DNA of 64,000 nucleotides from Seleniibacterium sp963677135 (lineage in GTDB: Bacteria; Desulfobacterota; Desulfuromonadia; Desulfuromonadales; Geopsychrobacteraceae): NCBI GenBank assembly GCA_963677135.2, contig CAXXLS010000008.1, positions 45,788 through 109,787 on the forward strand. Reading direction: 5' to 3'. Position numbers and translations under genes: made by a program. How positions within the stretch are numbered: the first letter of the stretch is position 1; every line of letters begins with the position of its first letter. The notes below the pieces were generated by a model. That model was given only the letters and a program-made list of their open reading frames with translations. It ran no database searches and had not been told where the DNA came from. Positions 1 to 8,107 of this stretch are shown one piece after another.

Positions 1-238
1 GATACGCGCCCCCGCAGCCAAAAACAAAGACGGCATCGGGACGGATGGCGGTCAGGATGCGACTGAGCTGCATGGCCATGTTGATCTGCCCGAGGCCTGA
101 ATGGGCGAGCAACACATCCTGAGGGCCAAGGGTCCCTCGCGCCATTTGATAGGGGATATGGCCTGATTGCTTCCCGGCCGCCAGCCTGGACCTAATCAAC
201 GCAGTTTCAAGAGGGACTGCCGCCATCAGCAGAATCAT
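1..238 (-). CDS. mqnB: Futalosine hydrolase, partial (N-terminus only)
   Basis: The gene runs off the left window edge; only about 79 N-terminal residues are visible. The start ATG at 238 lies 9 bases after the stop of the upstream minus-strand gene. The protein begins MILLMAAVPLETALI and continues with LLAHSGLGQINMAMQLSRIL and FGCGGAY, the pattern of the MTA/SAH nucleosidase-fold family and closest in feel to futalosine hydrolase. That enzyme splits futalosine to dehypoxanthinyl futalosine in the alternative menaquinone pathway. A related 5'-methylthioadenosine nucleosidase is the main alternative, because the substrate-specific C-terminal half is not in the window. Confidence 0.75.
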   Translation of the reverse strand, partial: MILLMAAVPLETALIRSRLAAGKQSGHIPYQMARGTLGPQDVLLAHSGLGQINMAMQLSRILTAIRPDAVFVFGCGGAY

Positions 239-247
239 GATAACGGC

Positions 248-1333
248 TTACCTTTTGAACCAGCCACTGCGGATCAGGTCCCGCCTGAGATCGCATCCCT
301 GGTTGCGGACAACGCCCTGGTACCAGAAGCGCTCCTGGCTGAGGCGGGTGTCGCTGGGGGAATCGATCCGTTTGCGACGGTCGATCAGGGTGTTCGCGAA
401 AATTCTGTCGGGTTCTGCAACAATGGACAGAATCTTGTCCGCAAGTGGGGGAGGCGCCTGATCGATAACAAGCTGGATGGTGTCTCTGATTTTCAGACCC
501 TGCTTGTATTCCCACAGATCTCCATCAAAGGAATGCTCGCACTCGGTGACAAAATCGCTCCAGTCAAGAAGCAGCCCGCCGAATTCGACATCGGCAAAAT
601 CGTGCTCTCCGAGTTTAGTCGCTATCAGATCGGCAATATCGTCCTGTTCTTTGCGGGTCAGGAAAAACGACAGCCCTTCCTCGACCTCATACATATTGAG
701 AAGATCGGTCAGATCCTCACAGAAATAAGCCGAGTTGAGATCCTCATCGCTGAAATTCTGCAAAGAGGCCGGAAGCTCCTCACGCGGAAAACTGAGCAGG
801 GACAGGTGATCGTGCCCGAAATCCTGAGGCAGGGGGAGGTGCTCTTTACCGGGAATCTGCTGTTCATTCAAAAAGGTGGAAATGCGCAGGTGATTGTCGG
901 TAAAGAAGGTCAGGACCTTTTCTTCCGAATAGAAAAGTTCAAGGCCTTTGCGGTTGTTGGCCAGCCCGAATCCGACGAAGCCGTCATGGATCATACGGTC
1001 GAGATAGGGACTCACGGTGTTCAGAATGATCTCTGTCGGCATGTAGGGCGAGTAGAACACCGCCGGTGAGGGGCGCTCATTGGCGCTGCTGGGCCGCGAA
1101 AGCAGGGACTCTTCCGGGTAGTACTCGAGAATGAAAAAGGCGTCCTCGTTCAAAAAGCGGGAGAATTTCCGAAAAATGGAGGTCACCTTGGAGGCGGCCG
1201 CGACAGCGGTGAAGCGATAGGCGTTATCGCAATCCTCAAGCAGAGAGAATTCGTAGCCCTCTTGGTGGATATTCAGATGATTATCGTTGTCCCAGCGGCG
1301 TAAGCCGATCGGGAGGAGTTGGCCTGCGTTCAA
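248..1333 (-). CDS. Conserved hypothetical protein, 361 aa
   Basis: I do not recognise a family. The protein is acidic and soluble-looking, with no signal peptide or membrane segment, and is rich in Phe/Leu/Asp/Glu. The chosen start is a TTG at 1333; there is no in-frame ATG nearby, and an AAGGGT lies about ten bases upstream. It runs in the same direction as the futalosine hydrolase gene and ends 9 bases before that start, so the two are probably co-transcribed. Whether it takes part in menaquinone synthesis cannot be told from the sequence. The reading frame is long, uses GC-rich host-like codons and has a good gene-to-gene junction, so it is very likely a real gene. Confidence 0.7.
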   Translation of the reverse strand: MNAGQLLPIGLRRWDNDNHLNIHQEGYEFSLLEDCDNAYRFTAVAAASKVTSIFRKFSRFLNEDAFFILEYYPEESLLSRPSSANERPSPAVFYSPYMPTEIILNTVSPYLDRMIHDGFVGFGLANNRKGLELFYSEEKVLTFFTDNHLRISTFLNEQQIPGKEHLPLPQDFGHDHLSLLSFPREELPASLQNFSDEDLNSAYFCEDLTDLLNMYEVEEGLSFFLTRKEQDDIADLIATKLGEHDFADVEFGGLLLDWSDFVTECEHSFDGDLWEYKQGLKIRDTIQLVIDQAPPPLADKILSIVAEPDRIFANTLIDRRKRIDSPSDTRLSQERFWYQGVVRNQGCDLRRDLIRSGWFKR

Positions 1334-1469
1334 GCGTCATACCCTTAACTGAAAATGATGATTCCAACATTGAATAAGTAGAGGATTTTTGCCGCCAAGT
1401 CAATCATTGACAGACGATCCGGGCCGTCTAATTACCCGGAAAAAGACTTAGAAGTTTATGATTAACAAC

Positions 1470-1498
1470 TTGATATGAGATTTATTAAATGTTATAAA
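1470..1498 (+). promoter_or_regulatory. Putative sigma-70 promoter of mglB-mglA
   Basis: A -35 box TTGATA (1470-1475) and a -10 box TATAAA (1493-1498) are separated by 17 bases, ending 36 bases before the mglB start codon. A second possible pair with TTGACA lies further upstream near 1407. Assigned by consensus match only. Confidence 0.45.
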
Positions 1499-1534
1499 CA
1501 TTGCTGGACTTAATCCTTAGTGAAGGAGTGTTAA

Positions 1535-2032
1535 ATGTTTGGTGCCCAGTCATCCCTGGTCATGTACGACGAGGAGTACCAGAAGATTCTTCTGCTGCTT
1601 GAAAAACTGCTGCGTGAATCCAATTCCAAGGTTATTTTCCTGGTTGATAAAAATGGCCAGTTAATTGCTTCAACGGGTGAGACGAGTCATCTTGATACCA
1701 CCAGCCTGGCGTCTTTGACGGCGGGAAATATTGCCGCAACCGGCGGGCTTGCGAAACTGATCGGTGAAAAGGAATTTTCCATTCTGTTTCACGAGGGGGA
1801 AAAGGATAATATCCACATCTCGATTGTCGGCGGGCGCGTCATCCTGGTTGTTATTTTTGATCAGCGCAGCTCCCTGGGGCTGGTCCGGCTGAGGGTCAAG
1901 AAAGCCAGCGTCGATCTTGGCGCAGTATTTGAGGATCTGGCCGAAAAATCGATGAAGGCCTCCAGCGTGCCGACCATGTCCAGTCCGTTTGCGGAAATTA
2001 CGGATGATGATATAGACAATCTTTTCAACTAG
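1535..2032 (+). CDS. mglB: Roadblock/LC7 domain protein, MglB-like
   Basis: A 165-residue protein with one Roadblock/LC7 domain at about residues 15-125 (motifs IFLVDKNGQLIAS and HISIVGGRVILVVIFD). In Myxococcus and relatives, MglB is the GTPase-activating partner of the small GTPase MglA, and the pair sets cell polarity and motility. The start ATG follows a GAAGGAG ribosome site. The mglA gene starts 16 bases downstream of the stop, the usual operon arrangement. The C-terminal tail (about residues 130-165) is acidic and ends DDDIDNLFN. The domain call is firm; a polarity role in this organism is inferred from the family and the pairing. Confidence 0.88.
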   Translation: MFGAQSSLVMYDEEYQKILLLLEKLLRESNSKVIFLVDKNGQLIASTGETSHLDTTSLASLTAGNIAATGGLAKLIGEKEFSILFHEGEKDNIHISIVGGRVILVVIFDQRSSLGLVRLRVKKASVDLGAVFEDLAEKSMKASSVPTMSSPFAEITDDDIDNLFN

Positions 2033-2048
2033 GGCAGGGCTATCGATC

Positions 2049-2636
2049 ATGTCTTTTATAAATTACGCATCCCGAGAAATTAACTGCAAGATTGTTTATT
2101 ACGGACCGGGATTGTGCGGTAAGACGACCAATCTGCAGTTTGTCTACAATAAGACGGCGGAAGAGGCCAAGGGGAAGATGATTTCCCTGGCAACGGAAAC
2201 GGAAAGAACCCTGTTCTTCGATTTTCTGCCCCTGGCCTTGGGTGAAATCAGGGGGTTCAAAACCCGTTTCCATCTTTATACCGTGCCCGGTCAGGTGTTT
2301 TACGATGCCTCCCGGAAATTGATCCTGAAAGGGGTCGACGGGGTCGTTTTTGTCGCTGATTCTCAGGAAGAGCGTCTCGATGCCAATATCGAAAGCATGG
2401 AAAACCTCAAGGACAATCTGGAGGAGCAGGGATTCGATATTGAAAAAATTCCCTTTGTCATTCAATACAACAAGAGGGATCTTCCCAATGTGACCGCAGT
2501 CGAAGAGTTGAGCAATCTTCTCAATCCGCGTCGGGTCCCCGAGTTTGAAGCGTGTGCCACGACCGGAGAGGGTGTCTTTGAAACCCTGAAAGGGATCGCG
2601 AAACTGGTTTTGAACGATCTCAAAAAAGGGGCCTGA
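2049..2636 (+). CDS. mglA: MglA-family small Ras-like GTPase
   Basis: A 195-residue GTPase. The P-loop is GPGLCGKTTNL (about residues 18-28), the switch II region contains YTVPGQVFYDASRK, and the guanine-specificity motif is NKRDLP. The PGQ motif and TVPGQ context are typical of MglA rather than of Rab or Arf proteins. MglA-GTP marks the leading cell pole and recruits motility machinery; the GTPase-activating MglB is encoded directly upstream. Full length for the family, with no sign of damage. A tRNA-Asn gene follows 72 bases after the stop. Confidence 0.92.
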   Translation: MSFINYASREINCKIVYYGPGLCGKTTNLQFVYNKTAEEAKGKMISLATETERTLFFDFLPLALGEIRGFKTRFHLYTVPGQVFYDASRKLILKGVDGVVFVADSQEERLDANIESMENLKDNLEEQGFDIEKIPFVIQYNKRDLPNVTAVEELSNLLNPRRVPEFEACATTGEGVFETLKGIAKLVLNDLKKGA

Positions 2637-2708
2637 AATAAGTCGACAAAAAATGCTTGACAGCGGGGAGGCAATTTCATATAGTCCGACTCCGCAACGA
2701 GCTTACAT

Positions 2709-2784
2709 TCCCTCTTAGCTCAGTTGGCAGAGCATCTGACTGTTAATCAGATTGTCGCTGGTTCGAGCCCAGCAGAGGGAGCCA
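2709..2784 (+). tRNA. tRNA-Asn (anticodon GTT)
   Basis: The 76-base gene folds as a complete cloverleaf. The acceptor stem TCCCTCT (2709-2715) pairs perfectly with AGAGGGA (2774-2780), followed by discriminator G and an encoded CCA. The D-loop carries AGCTCAGTTGGCAGAGC, the anticodon loop reads ctGTTaa, and the T-arm contains GGTTCGAGCCC. Its 3' half is the left attachment site of the integrative element that follows, and the copy here remains intact because the element restores the same bases. Confidence 0.95.
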
Positions 2785-2791
2785 TTATAAA
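2740..2791 (+). repeat. attL: 52-bp direct repeat in the tRNA-Asn 3' end
   Basis: The 52 bases from the anticodon loop of tRNA-Asn to 7 bases past its CCA are repeated exactly at 11828-11879. The base before each copy differs (A versus C) and so does the base after, so the identity block is exactly 52 bp. This is the classic signature of a tyrosine-integrase element inserted in a tRNA 3' end. Confidence 0.93.
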
Positions 2792-2793
2792 AC

Positions 2794-2830
2794 AAAGGCT
2801 TACGGCATTTCGCTGTGAGCCTTTGTTGTT
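2794..2830 (+). terminator. Terminator-like hairpin after tRNA-Asn, element-supplied
   Basis: AAAGGCT (2794-2800) pairs with AGCCTTT (2818-2824), followed by a T-rich run. A different but equivalent hairpin follows the attR copy, so the element brings its own transcription stop for the reconstituted tRNA gene. Confidence 0.5.
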
Positions 2831-2842
2831 TCTGCTTCTTGT

Positions 2843-2862
2843 CTCTCCCAGCCCTCTCCCAG
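2843..2862 (+). repeat. Left arm-type integrase sites, CTCTCCCAG x2
   Basis: Two direct copies of CTCTCCCAG (2843-2851 and 2854-2862) are spaced by 11 bp, one helical turn. The same pair at the same spacing occurs at the other end of the element (11686-11705). This is the pattern of arm-type binding sites for the integrase N-terminal domain. Confidence 0.5.
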
Positions 2863-3003
2863 TCACCTTGTTTTATGGCCTTTTTCTTCCTGTATTTTTT
2901 TGTTGCTTCTTTTTTGGAACTGTGAAACAGTAGTTGTGTTGATCGGGATCGCCCGGCCTTTTGGGTCGAAGGTGATACGCCAACTTATAAAGACATAGAA
3001 AAC

Positions 3004-3015
3004 TGAGTATACTCA
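3004..3015. promoter_or_regulatory. Palindrome TGAGTATACTCA, left copy
   Basis: A perfect 12-bp palindrome about 110 bp upstream of the AlpA-like gene. An identical copy lies at 10315-10326, upstream of the 87-residue gene at the other end. Probably an operator for an element-encoded regulator, or an excision-factor site. Confidence 0.45.
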
Positions 3016-3050
3016 CGGATACTGATTGACCCTTTTATAAGGACTACATG

Positions 3051-3094
3051 AAGCCCGTGCTGAAGCTTAATTGCTTTGGTGCGGGCTTTTTTTG
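3051..3094 (+). terminator. Rho-independent terminator-like hairpin
   Basis: AAGCCCG (3051-3057) pairs with CGGGCTT (3082-3088), followed by a run of seven T residues. It lies between the left operator-like palindrome and the AlpA-like gene, so it could act as an attenuator or block read-through from the tRNA/mgl side. Confidence 0.5.
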
Positions 3095-3123
3095 TTTTTA
3101 ACCAGAGGAAAAAGGAGATTTAC

Positions 3124-3366
3124 ATGGAAAATTCCGATTTCATTGAACAGGCGATTCAGAATATCGAACGCCACGCCCCGGATTTGATGACCCGTAAAGC
3201 ATTTGTGGAGTACACGGGAGGGTTTGTTTCGGTTAAGACGCTAGCAAATTTGGATTCTTTAGGACGGGGCATTCCAGGCTGCTTTAAATTAGGAAAAAAG
3301 GTCTTGTATCCAAAACGAGGGGCTATGGATTGGTTGCGGTCTCGCTATAGCAAATTTGCAGCCTGA
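3124..3366 (+). CDS. AlpA-like helix-turn-helix regulator / excisionase-type protein
   Basis: An 80-residue protein starting at ATG 3124 after AAAGGAG. An upstream in-frame start at 3076 lacks a ribosome site and overlaps the hairpin. The segment LMTRKAFVEYTGGFVSVKTLANLDSLGRG is a winged-HTH/MerR-like fold as in AlpA and excisionase proteins, ending with a charged RSRYSKFAA tail. In P4-like satellites, AlpA regulates integrase expression and excision. It is the first gene of the plus-strand operon. The family call rests on size, motif and context. Confidence 0.6.
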   Translation: MENSDFIEQAIQNIERHAPDLMTRKAFVEYTGGFVSVKTLANLDSLGRGIPGCFKLGKKVLYPKRGAMDWLRSRYSKFAA

Positions 3367-3376
3367 GGAGGAATAG

Positions 3377-3637
3377 ATGACTAAAAAGAGAAAACCCACT
3401 GCCCTCTGGGGAGAGGCGGCAGCGGGTCTTGGAAATTGTCACGGCACGCCAGTCAGACAAGAGCATTATCGCAAAAAACCTATCACAAATCAACCAATTC
3501 CGATTCCTGGGACGGCGTTGACGGCATTTTTAAAGCGGTACAGATCTGATCTTCTAAGCCAGACATACTCTCGGCGCACCTCTGATCTTTTATCATGCTG
3601 TGATGTCCTTTGGGGCGCAGTAGAACGGGGGTGGTGA
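3377..3637 (+). CDS. Small hypothetical protein, 86 aa
   Basis: No family recognised. The start ATG follows a strong GAGGAGG site, 11 bases after the AlpA-like gene. The stop TGA (3635-3637) overlaps the ATG of the primase-helicase as TGATG, the typical form of translational coupling, which argues that it is really translated. The protein is basic (KKRK at the N-terminus, several Arg) and may bind nucleic acid, but nothing more can be supported. Confidence 0.5.
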   Translation: MTKKRKPTALWGEAAAGLGNCHGTPVRQEHYRKKPITNQPIPIPGTALTAFLKRYRSDLLSQTYSRRTSDLLSCCDVLWGAVERGW

Positions 3638-6129
3638 TGATCCATATTGAGCAAATCAAATCAGCCCTATCCTGCATTTCCCCTGTAGAGCGTGACACCT
3701 GGATAAAGGTGGGTATGGCGATTCAGTCAGAGCTTGGGGATTCCGGTTTTTACATCTGGGACGACTGGAGCCAAACCGCCGACAGCTACAACCACAGGGA
3801 CGCTGAATCAGTATGGAAATCATTTTCCCCCGGTGGCGGTATAAATATTGGAAGTTTCTTTCATCTGGCTCAACAGAGCGGCTGGGAGTGGCAAGGGGCT
3901 TCACTGACAGAAGAAGAGATTACCAAGCAGCGGGCAAATATCGAAGCCCAAAATGAAGAGGCTGAAGAGCAACGCCGTGAGAAGCAGGCCAAGGCAGCGG
4001 GCCAGTCTCAATCCCTCTGGAAGTCCGGCTACCCGGCTGACAATAATCCATACCTGAATAAAAAAGGCTGTGTTGCAACTGTGACCTTGAAACATCTCCC
4101 CATCGATGATGTTGTCAGGATTCTTGGCTACCACCCCAAAAGCAAAGGCGAACTGTTAGAGGGCAAAATTCTTCTTGTCCCTGTTGTGGTAAATGGTGAA
4201 ATCAGCACCATTGAAATGATCGACGAAAAAGGACGTAAATCTGCCGTTGCTGGAGGTAAGAAATCAGGCGGTTATTGGGCGGCTCAACAATTTCCGGCTG
4301 AGTTTGATGGAACGCTGACTATAGCCGAAGGGGTAGCCACATCGATCACAGTAAAGCAAGCGACAGGCCATATAGCCGTGGCAGCATTGAGTTGTCACAA
4401 CCTTGTAAATGTCGCCAAACAATTAAAGGAACGTTATCCTCGAGCTAAAATTATTATTCTGGCTGACAGTGGAAATGGTCAGAAAGGTGCGGAGAAGGCA
4501 GCCATTGAAACCGACTCTCTTCTGGTGGTTCCAAAATTTACAGAAAACACGAACGGAACGGATTTCAACGACTTGGCGGCAGTGACGAGCCTTGAAGAAG
4601 TAAAGCGGCAGGTCGGGGCGGCAATAAAACCGATCAATAGTGGACAAAGTGCAGGTAAATGTAATCCTCATTCAGCCCCTGAAAAGTTTTCTACCGAAGC
4701 CAAGGTAAACGAACTGGCGAAGATGTCTCCGCTTGAATACGACAAGGTTCGCAAAGAAGTGGCTGACGAGTTGGGGGTGAGGATCACAACTCTCGACCGA
4801 GAAGTTAAAAATTCCCGGAAAAAAAATGATGAAGAGCAAACCGGAATTTTCCCAATAGTTGATCCATGGCATGAGGCCGTCAACGGGGAGTCTCTTATCA
4901 GAGAACTCGCGGAAACATACACGAGACATTCAGTATTGCCAGCAGGAAGTGCTTTTGCGCTGGCTCTTTGGACAATCCTGACCTACTGCTATGGCTTCTT
5001 CAAGGTTTTGCCTATATTGCTGATCAGTTCTCCAGAGAAACGCTGCGGTAAGTCTACTCTTATGACTACCTTGGCTGGACTTGCCAATCGGGTCTTAACG
5101 GCATCCAACATCAGCCCGGCAGCCATGTTTAGATCGGTTGAGGTCTATAATCCTACCTTGCTGATAGACGAGGGGGATACATTTCTCAAAGCAAATGATG
5201 ATCTGCGGGGAATTATTAATTCAGGGCACACAAAAACATCAGCGTACGTTATCCGCTGTGATGGCGAAGACAACGAACCAAAGAGATTTTCAACTTGGTG
5301 CCCTAAAGCGTTGGCAATGATTGGAAACCCTCCCGATACCGTTTTTGATCGATCCGTAGTGGTCCCTTTACGACGAAAACTCGCAGGTGAAACTGTTGTG
5401 CCTCATACGCGGGAAAGTGAAGACTATGCTGATGAACTGCGCCAGAAAATCACTCGTTTTGTTGAAGATAATGAAGCAAATATAAGAGGTGCAACGCCTC
5501 CACGTTTACCGACGGCCAATGATCGTCAGGCAGATAACTGGGCCCCGTTATTGGCAATCGCTACGTCGATAAGTGATAGTTGTCTACAGAAGGCCATTGT
5601 TTCCGCTGTTGAGTTGGCTGGAGATGTTGTTGAGGAAGATCCTCCCTCAGCCATGCTACTTTCAGATATTCGCGATATCATGAAGGGGGACAGGATCTCT
5701 TCAGATGACCTCGTTAAAGCCCTGGTTGATCTTGACGATGCCCCGTGGTGTGAGTGGAAGCATGGCAAACCGATGACAAAGAACTCATTGGCTCGGCTAT
5801 TAAAACCTTTCAAGATCAAATCAAAAACAATCCGCGTTGGAAACAAAACATTTAAAGGCTATATGCGAGACGATTTTGATGATGCCTTTTCCAGATACCT
5901 ACCTATTCAAAACGTAACAGCGTCACAAGTCAATAATATTAGCAAGTTAGGTCATTTTCAAAGCGTAACACATACTACCTCTGTTACCTTTAAAAATCAA
6001 CCTAAGTCCTTGAAATCAAACGATTGTTACGATGTTACGTTTCAGAACGGTGATACCCCTGAGCATGCCGATAACCCAACTATTATGGACGAGGATGATT
6101 TCATTTTTGAAGATCAGGAGGTGTCCTGA
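3637..6129 (+). CDS. Primase-helicase: PriCT-2, Toprim-like and DUF3631 domains
   Basis: An 830-residue replication protein of the element. Residues 1-85 match PriCT-2 (WIKVGMAIQSE, YNHRDAESVWKSF). Residues about 225-330 are Toprim-like: IAEG supplies the glutamate, and ILADSGNG stands where ADxDxxG is usual, so one acidic residue of the motif is replaced. A long linker follows, then a DUF3631-type P-loop domain with Walker A SPEKRCGKSTL (about 464-474) and Walker B TLLIDEGD. The start at 3637 overlaps the previous stop (TGATG), and its own stop overlaps the next start the same way. It probably opens and primes the element's replication origin. Similar proteins occur in satellites and prophages. 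Confidence 0.8.
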   Translation: MIHIEQIKSALSCISPVERDTWIKVGMAIQSELGDSGFYIWDDWSQTADSYNHRDAESVWKSFSPGGGINIGSFFHLAQQSGWEWQGASLTEEEITKQRANIEAQNEEAEEQRREKQAKAAGQSQSLWKSGYPADNNPYLNKKGCVATVTLKHLPIDDVVRILGYHPKSKGELLEGKILLVPVVVNGEISTIEMIDEKGRKSAVAGGKKSGGYWAAQQFPAEFDGTLTIAEGVATSITVKQATGHIAVAALSCHNLVNVAKQLKERYPRAKIIILADSGNGQKGAEKAAIETDSLLVVPKFTENTNGTDFNDLAAVTSLEEVKRQVGAAIKPINSGQSAGKCNPHSAPEKFSTEAKVNELAKMSPLEYDKVRKEVADELGVRITTLDREVKNSRKKNDEEQTGIFPIVDPWHEAVNGESLIRELAETYTRHSVLPAGSAFALALWTILTYCYGFFKVLPILLISSPEKRCGKSTLMTTLAGLANRVLTASNISPAAMFRSVEVYNPTLLIDEGDTFLKANDDLRGIINSGHTKTSAYVIRCDGEDNEPKRFSTWCPKALAMIGNPPDTVFDRSVVVPLRRKLAGETVVPHTRESEDYADELRQKITRFVEDNEANIRGATPPRLPTANDRQADNWAPLLAIATSISDSCLQKAIVSAVELAGDVVEEDPPSAMLLSDIRDIMKGDRISSDDLVKALVDLDDAPWCEWKHGKPMTKNSLARLLKPFKIKSKTIRVGNKTFKGYMRDDFDDAFSRYLPIQNVTASQVNNISKLGHFQSVTHTTSVTFKNQPKSLKSNDCYDVTFQNGDTPEHADNPTIMDEDDFIFEDQEVS

Positions 6130-6581
6130 TGCTGGTTGAAGTCTTAGAACGGATTGATACGCGAAAAGGCCCGTTACATCCAGGCAGGCATGTTGATATT
6201 CCGGCATCGGTTGTAATGAGATTGCGAGACAAGGTGAGGGTTCTCAGCCCGCCTGAGGCTATCTCCGATACTGCGACAATAGAAGATGGCGAACTCAAAC
6301 TGCTATCGCCTGTCGATAATCTTGCGGCAGTGATTGTTGGGTTGACTCAAAATGATCTCAAACTACAGAAGCAAATGCTGATCCGGCACTGTCAGCAGTA
6401 TGCGCCAGAAACACACTTCTGGAAATTAAAGGAAATGTGGGAGGAGCGAGCCGCGATACTAGAGTATGACGGTGGGTTGACAAGACATGAAGCCGAACTA
6501 GAAGCCGCAAAAATGTATCATCTGTTGGCTTTTCTGGATGATCTGAAAGGAGAAACCCATGGGGAAAATGCAACGTTCTAA
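6129..6581 (+). CDS. Hypothetical protein, 150 aa
   Basis: No family recognised. The start overlaps the primase-helicase stop (TGATG), and the 3' end overlaps the nuclease gene by 23 bases. The N-terminal part (MLVEVLERIDTRKGPLHPGRHVDIP) looks like a small beta-rich domain; the C-terminal half is helical and charged (MWEERAAILEYDGGLTRHEAELEAAKM), similar to short segments in DNA-replication accessory proteins. It is part of the plus-strand replication operon. Confidence 0.55.
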   Translation: MLVEVLERIDTRKGPLHPGRHVDIPASVVMRLRDKVRVLSPPEAISDTATIEDGELKLLSPVDNLAAVIVGLTQNDLKLQKQMLIRHCQQYAPETHFWKLKEMWEERAAILEYDGGLTRHEAELEAAKMYHLLAFLDDLKGETHGENATF

Positions 6582-6930
6582 GGGGGCAACAGGCGAGCGG
6601 GAGTTATGTAGGCTACTGTCAGAACATCTTGACACTGTCATCGTCCGCAACCTTGAACAGAGCCGGTCAGGTGGTCATGACTTAACTGGCGTCGGCGGCT
6701 TCGCCCTGGAGGTGAAAAGGCAGGAACAGCTATCAATTGGGGCATGGTGGCAACAGGCACTTGAACAGGCCGAGCGAGCAGGGTTGAAACCGGCATTGGC
6801 ATACCGGCAGAGTAGGAAGCCGTGGAAATTTATAGTTCGTCTTCAGGATATTGCCGACAACATGACCGGGGGTAACGTTGCTGAAGTCGGACTTGAAGCA
6901 TTTTGTCAGTTAGTACGGGAAACGGATTAA
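6559..6930 (+). CDS. Small PD-(D/E)XK nuclease, Holliday-junction-resolvase-like
   Basis: A 123-residue protein. The catalytic pattern is visible: E15 in GERELCRLL, D41 in SGGHDLTG, and E51-V-K53 in FALEVKRQE. GGHD followed by ExK about ten residues later is the signature of archaeal Hjc-like and phage resolvase-like nucleases. Preceded by GGAG. In an element with its own primase it could resolve replication or recombination intermediates. A role in restriction is less likely, because no methylase or helicase partner is present. The nuclease fold is well supported, the substrate inferred. Confidence 0.68.
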   Translation: MGKMQRSKGATGERELCRLLSEHLDTVIVRNLEQSRSGGHDLTGVGGFALEVKRQEQLSIGAWWQQALEQAERAGLKPALAYRQSRKPWKFIVRLQDIADNMTGGNVAEVGLEAFCQLVRETD

Positions 6931-6952
6931 TCATTTTGCATAGGAGATCAAC

Positions 6953-7159
6953 GTGAAAACACACACCATTTCAGAAGCGAATATTCAGAAAATCCAGAAT
7001 GCAGTTTGGGACATCATCAATGATCTCAATATTGAATGGCCTGAGGGCTACGGGGCTCCAGTCGGAGACGAACGCCTTACCGAGCCTTTGGTGGAGATAC
7101 TTTGCGTTTGCAGAGAAACAACTCACGGGACAAGCGAACGAGAAACAGTTGAACCGTAA
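6953..7159 (+). CDS. Small hypothetical protein, 68 aa
   Basis: Starts at a GTG after TAGGAGAT, 22 bases downstream of the nuclease gene. The protein is acidic, with IQNAVWDIINDLNIEWPEGYGAP and no recognised motif. Its place in the operon and its good ribosome site favour a real gene; function unknown. Confidence 0.45.
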   Translation: MKTHTISEANIQKIQNAVWDIINDLNIEWPEGYGAPVGDERLTEPLVEILCVCRETTHGTSERETVEP

Positions 7160-7244
7160 ATAAGTAAAGCGTCGTATGTAAACGGGCAACGATGGATAAG
7201 ACCAATTAACCGAACAATTTCATAAAGAAAGGATTCACACGATT

Positions 7245-7817
7245 ATGGCTATTAACAAAATAAAGCTTCTTGAACAGAGAATTGAAGAGCATGGGTCAGC
7301 TTTTCAGCAGATCAAGAATGGGCTTGAAGAGGTCCTTCCTTCCGTCAGGGTCCAAGCTAGTGTCGCTCTTGAAACAGCTGAAAGGGAGATAGAGCGACTT
7401 GTTGTTGGTATGTGTTCCCGTCCAGGTGCTTCAGAGCCCTCAGGCTTAGGCGACTGTATTGCTCTGGCGCACCGACAGCAGGCGATTCTTGATAATCTAG
7501 ATGCTGCAGAAAAAATTCTAAAACATCGGCTCGAAGAACGACAAGAAAAGATCAATCATTTACGGAAGTTATTGAGTCGGCAAAATTACATTAACCGCTT
7601 CAATGAAATAGCCTCGGCTGGTATCCCGGTTACCGATCAGCAGTGTTTTGCCCTTGCCGCCTTGGCAGTTGATGCCATAGGTGCGAAAGAAGCGCACGTC
7701 ATGTGTGAAACTCTAAACGACCACTTTGAAAGGAATCAAAGGCTTAACCTTCATGAACGATTCGATTTCCGCATGCGACGGCACGGCTTGGATAATGAAC
7801 TTGCTAAACTGAAATAA
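7245..7817 (+). CDS. Hypothetical coiled-coil protein, 190 aa
   Basis: No family recognised. Long charged helices with heptad-like leucines (residues 5-115, for example LKHRLEERQEKINHLRKLL) predict a coiled coil. The C-terminal part contains DQQCFALAALAVDAIGA and a final charged helix. The ribosome site AAAGGA is rather far from the ATG. Last gene of the plus-strand replication operon before the repeat-rich gap at 7.8-8.1 kb. Confidence 0.55.
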   Translation: MAINKIKLLEQRIEEHGSAFQQIKNGLEEVLPSVRVQASVALETAEREIERLVVGMCSRPGASEPSGLGDCIALAHRQQAILDNLDAAEKILKHRLEERQEKINHLRKLLSRQNYINRFNEIASAGIPVTDQQCFALAALAVDAIGAKEAHVMCETLNDHFERNQRLNLHERFDFRMRRHGLDNELAKLK

Positions 7818-8107
7818 AGAGGTGCCCATAAGAACAAATAGATAACATATCGTTTTTCCATGCTTTTTACAGATAAAATGGTGGTGCTAGTACCAAATTT
7901 GGTAACTAAGAAATGTCCATAGTGTCCAAAGTTTCCAAGAAGAGTAACCATAAAAAGCAGGGGTTACAGGAGGGGGTTACAGCCCATTTGAGGGGATTGT
8001 AAACAGCAGGTGGTTACCATAGTTGACAGCCGGTTAACGGGTTAACAGGGATATTTTAGTGCGCAGTTAAGTTCGCATAGTACGCACCCCAAAGGGGGGA
8101 CTTTATC
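7818..8107. repeat. Repeat-rich non-coding segment with GGTTAC/GTTAAC motifs; possible origin or operator cluster
   Basis: No gene seen. It contains a 14-bp perfect palindrome TACCAAATTTGGTA (7891-7904), GTAACC (7944-7949), GGGTTACAG twice (7961-7969 and 7974-7982), TGGTTACCA (8011-8019) and two GTTAAC sites (8033-8038, 8041-8046). Clustered short repeats of this kind are typical of iteron origins or multi-site operators. Confidence 0.4.
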
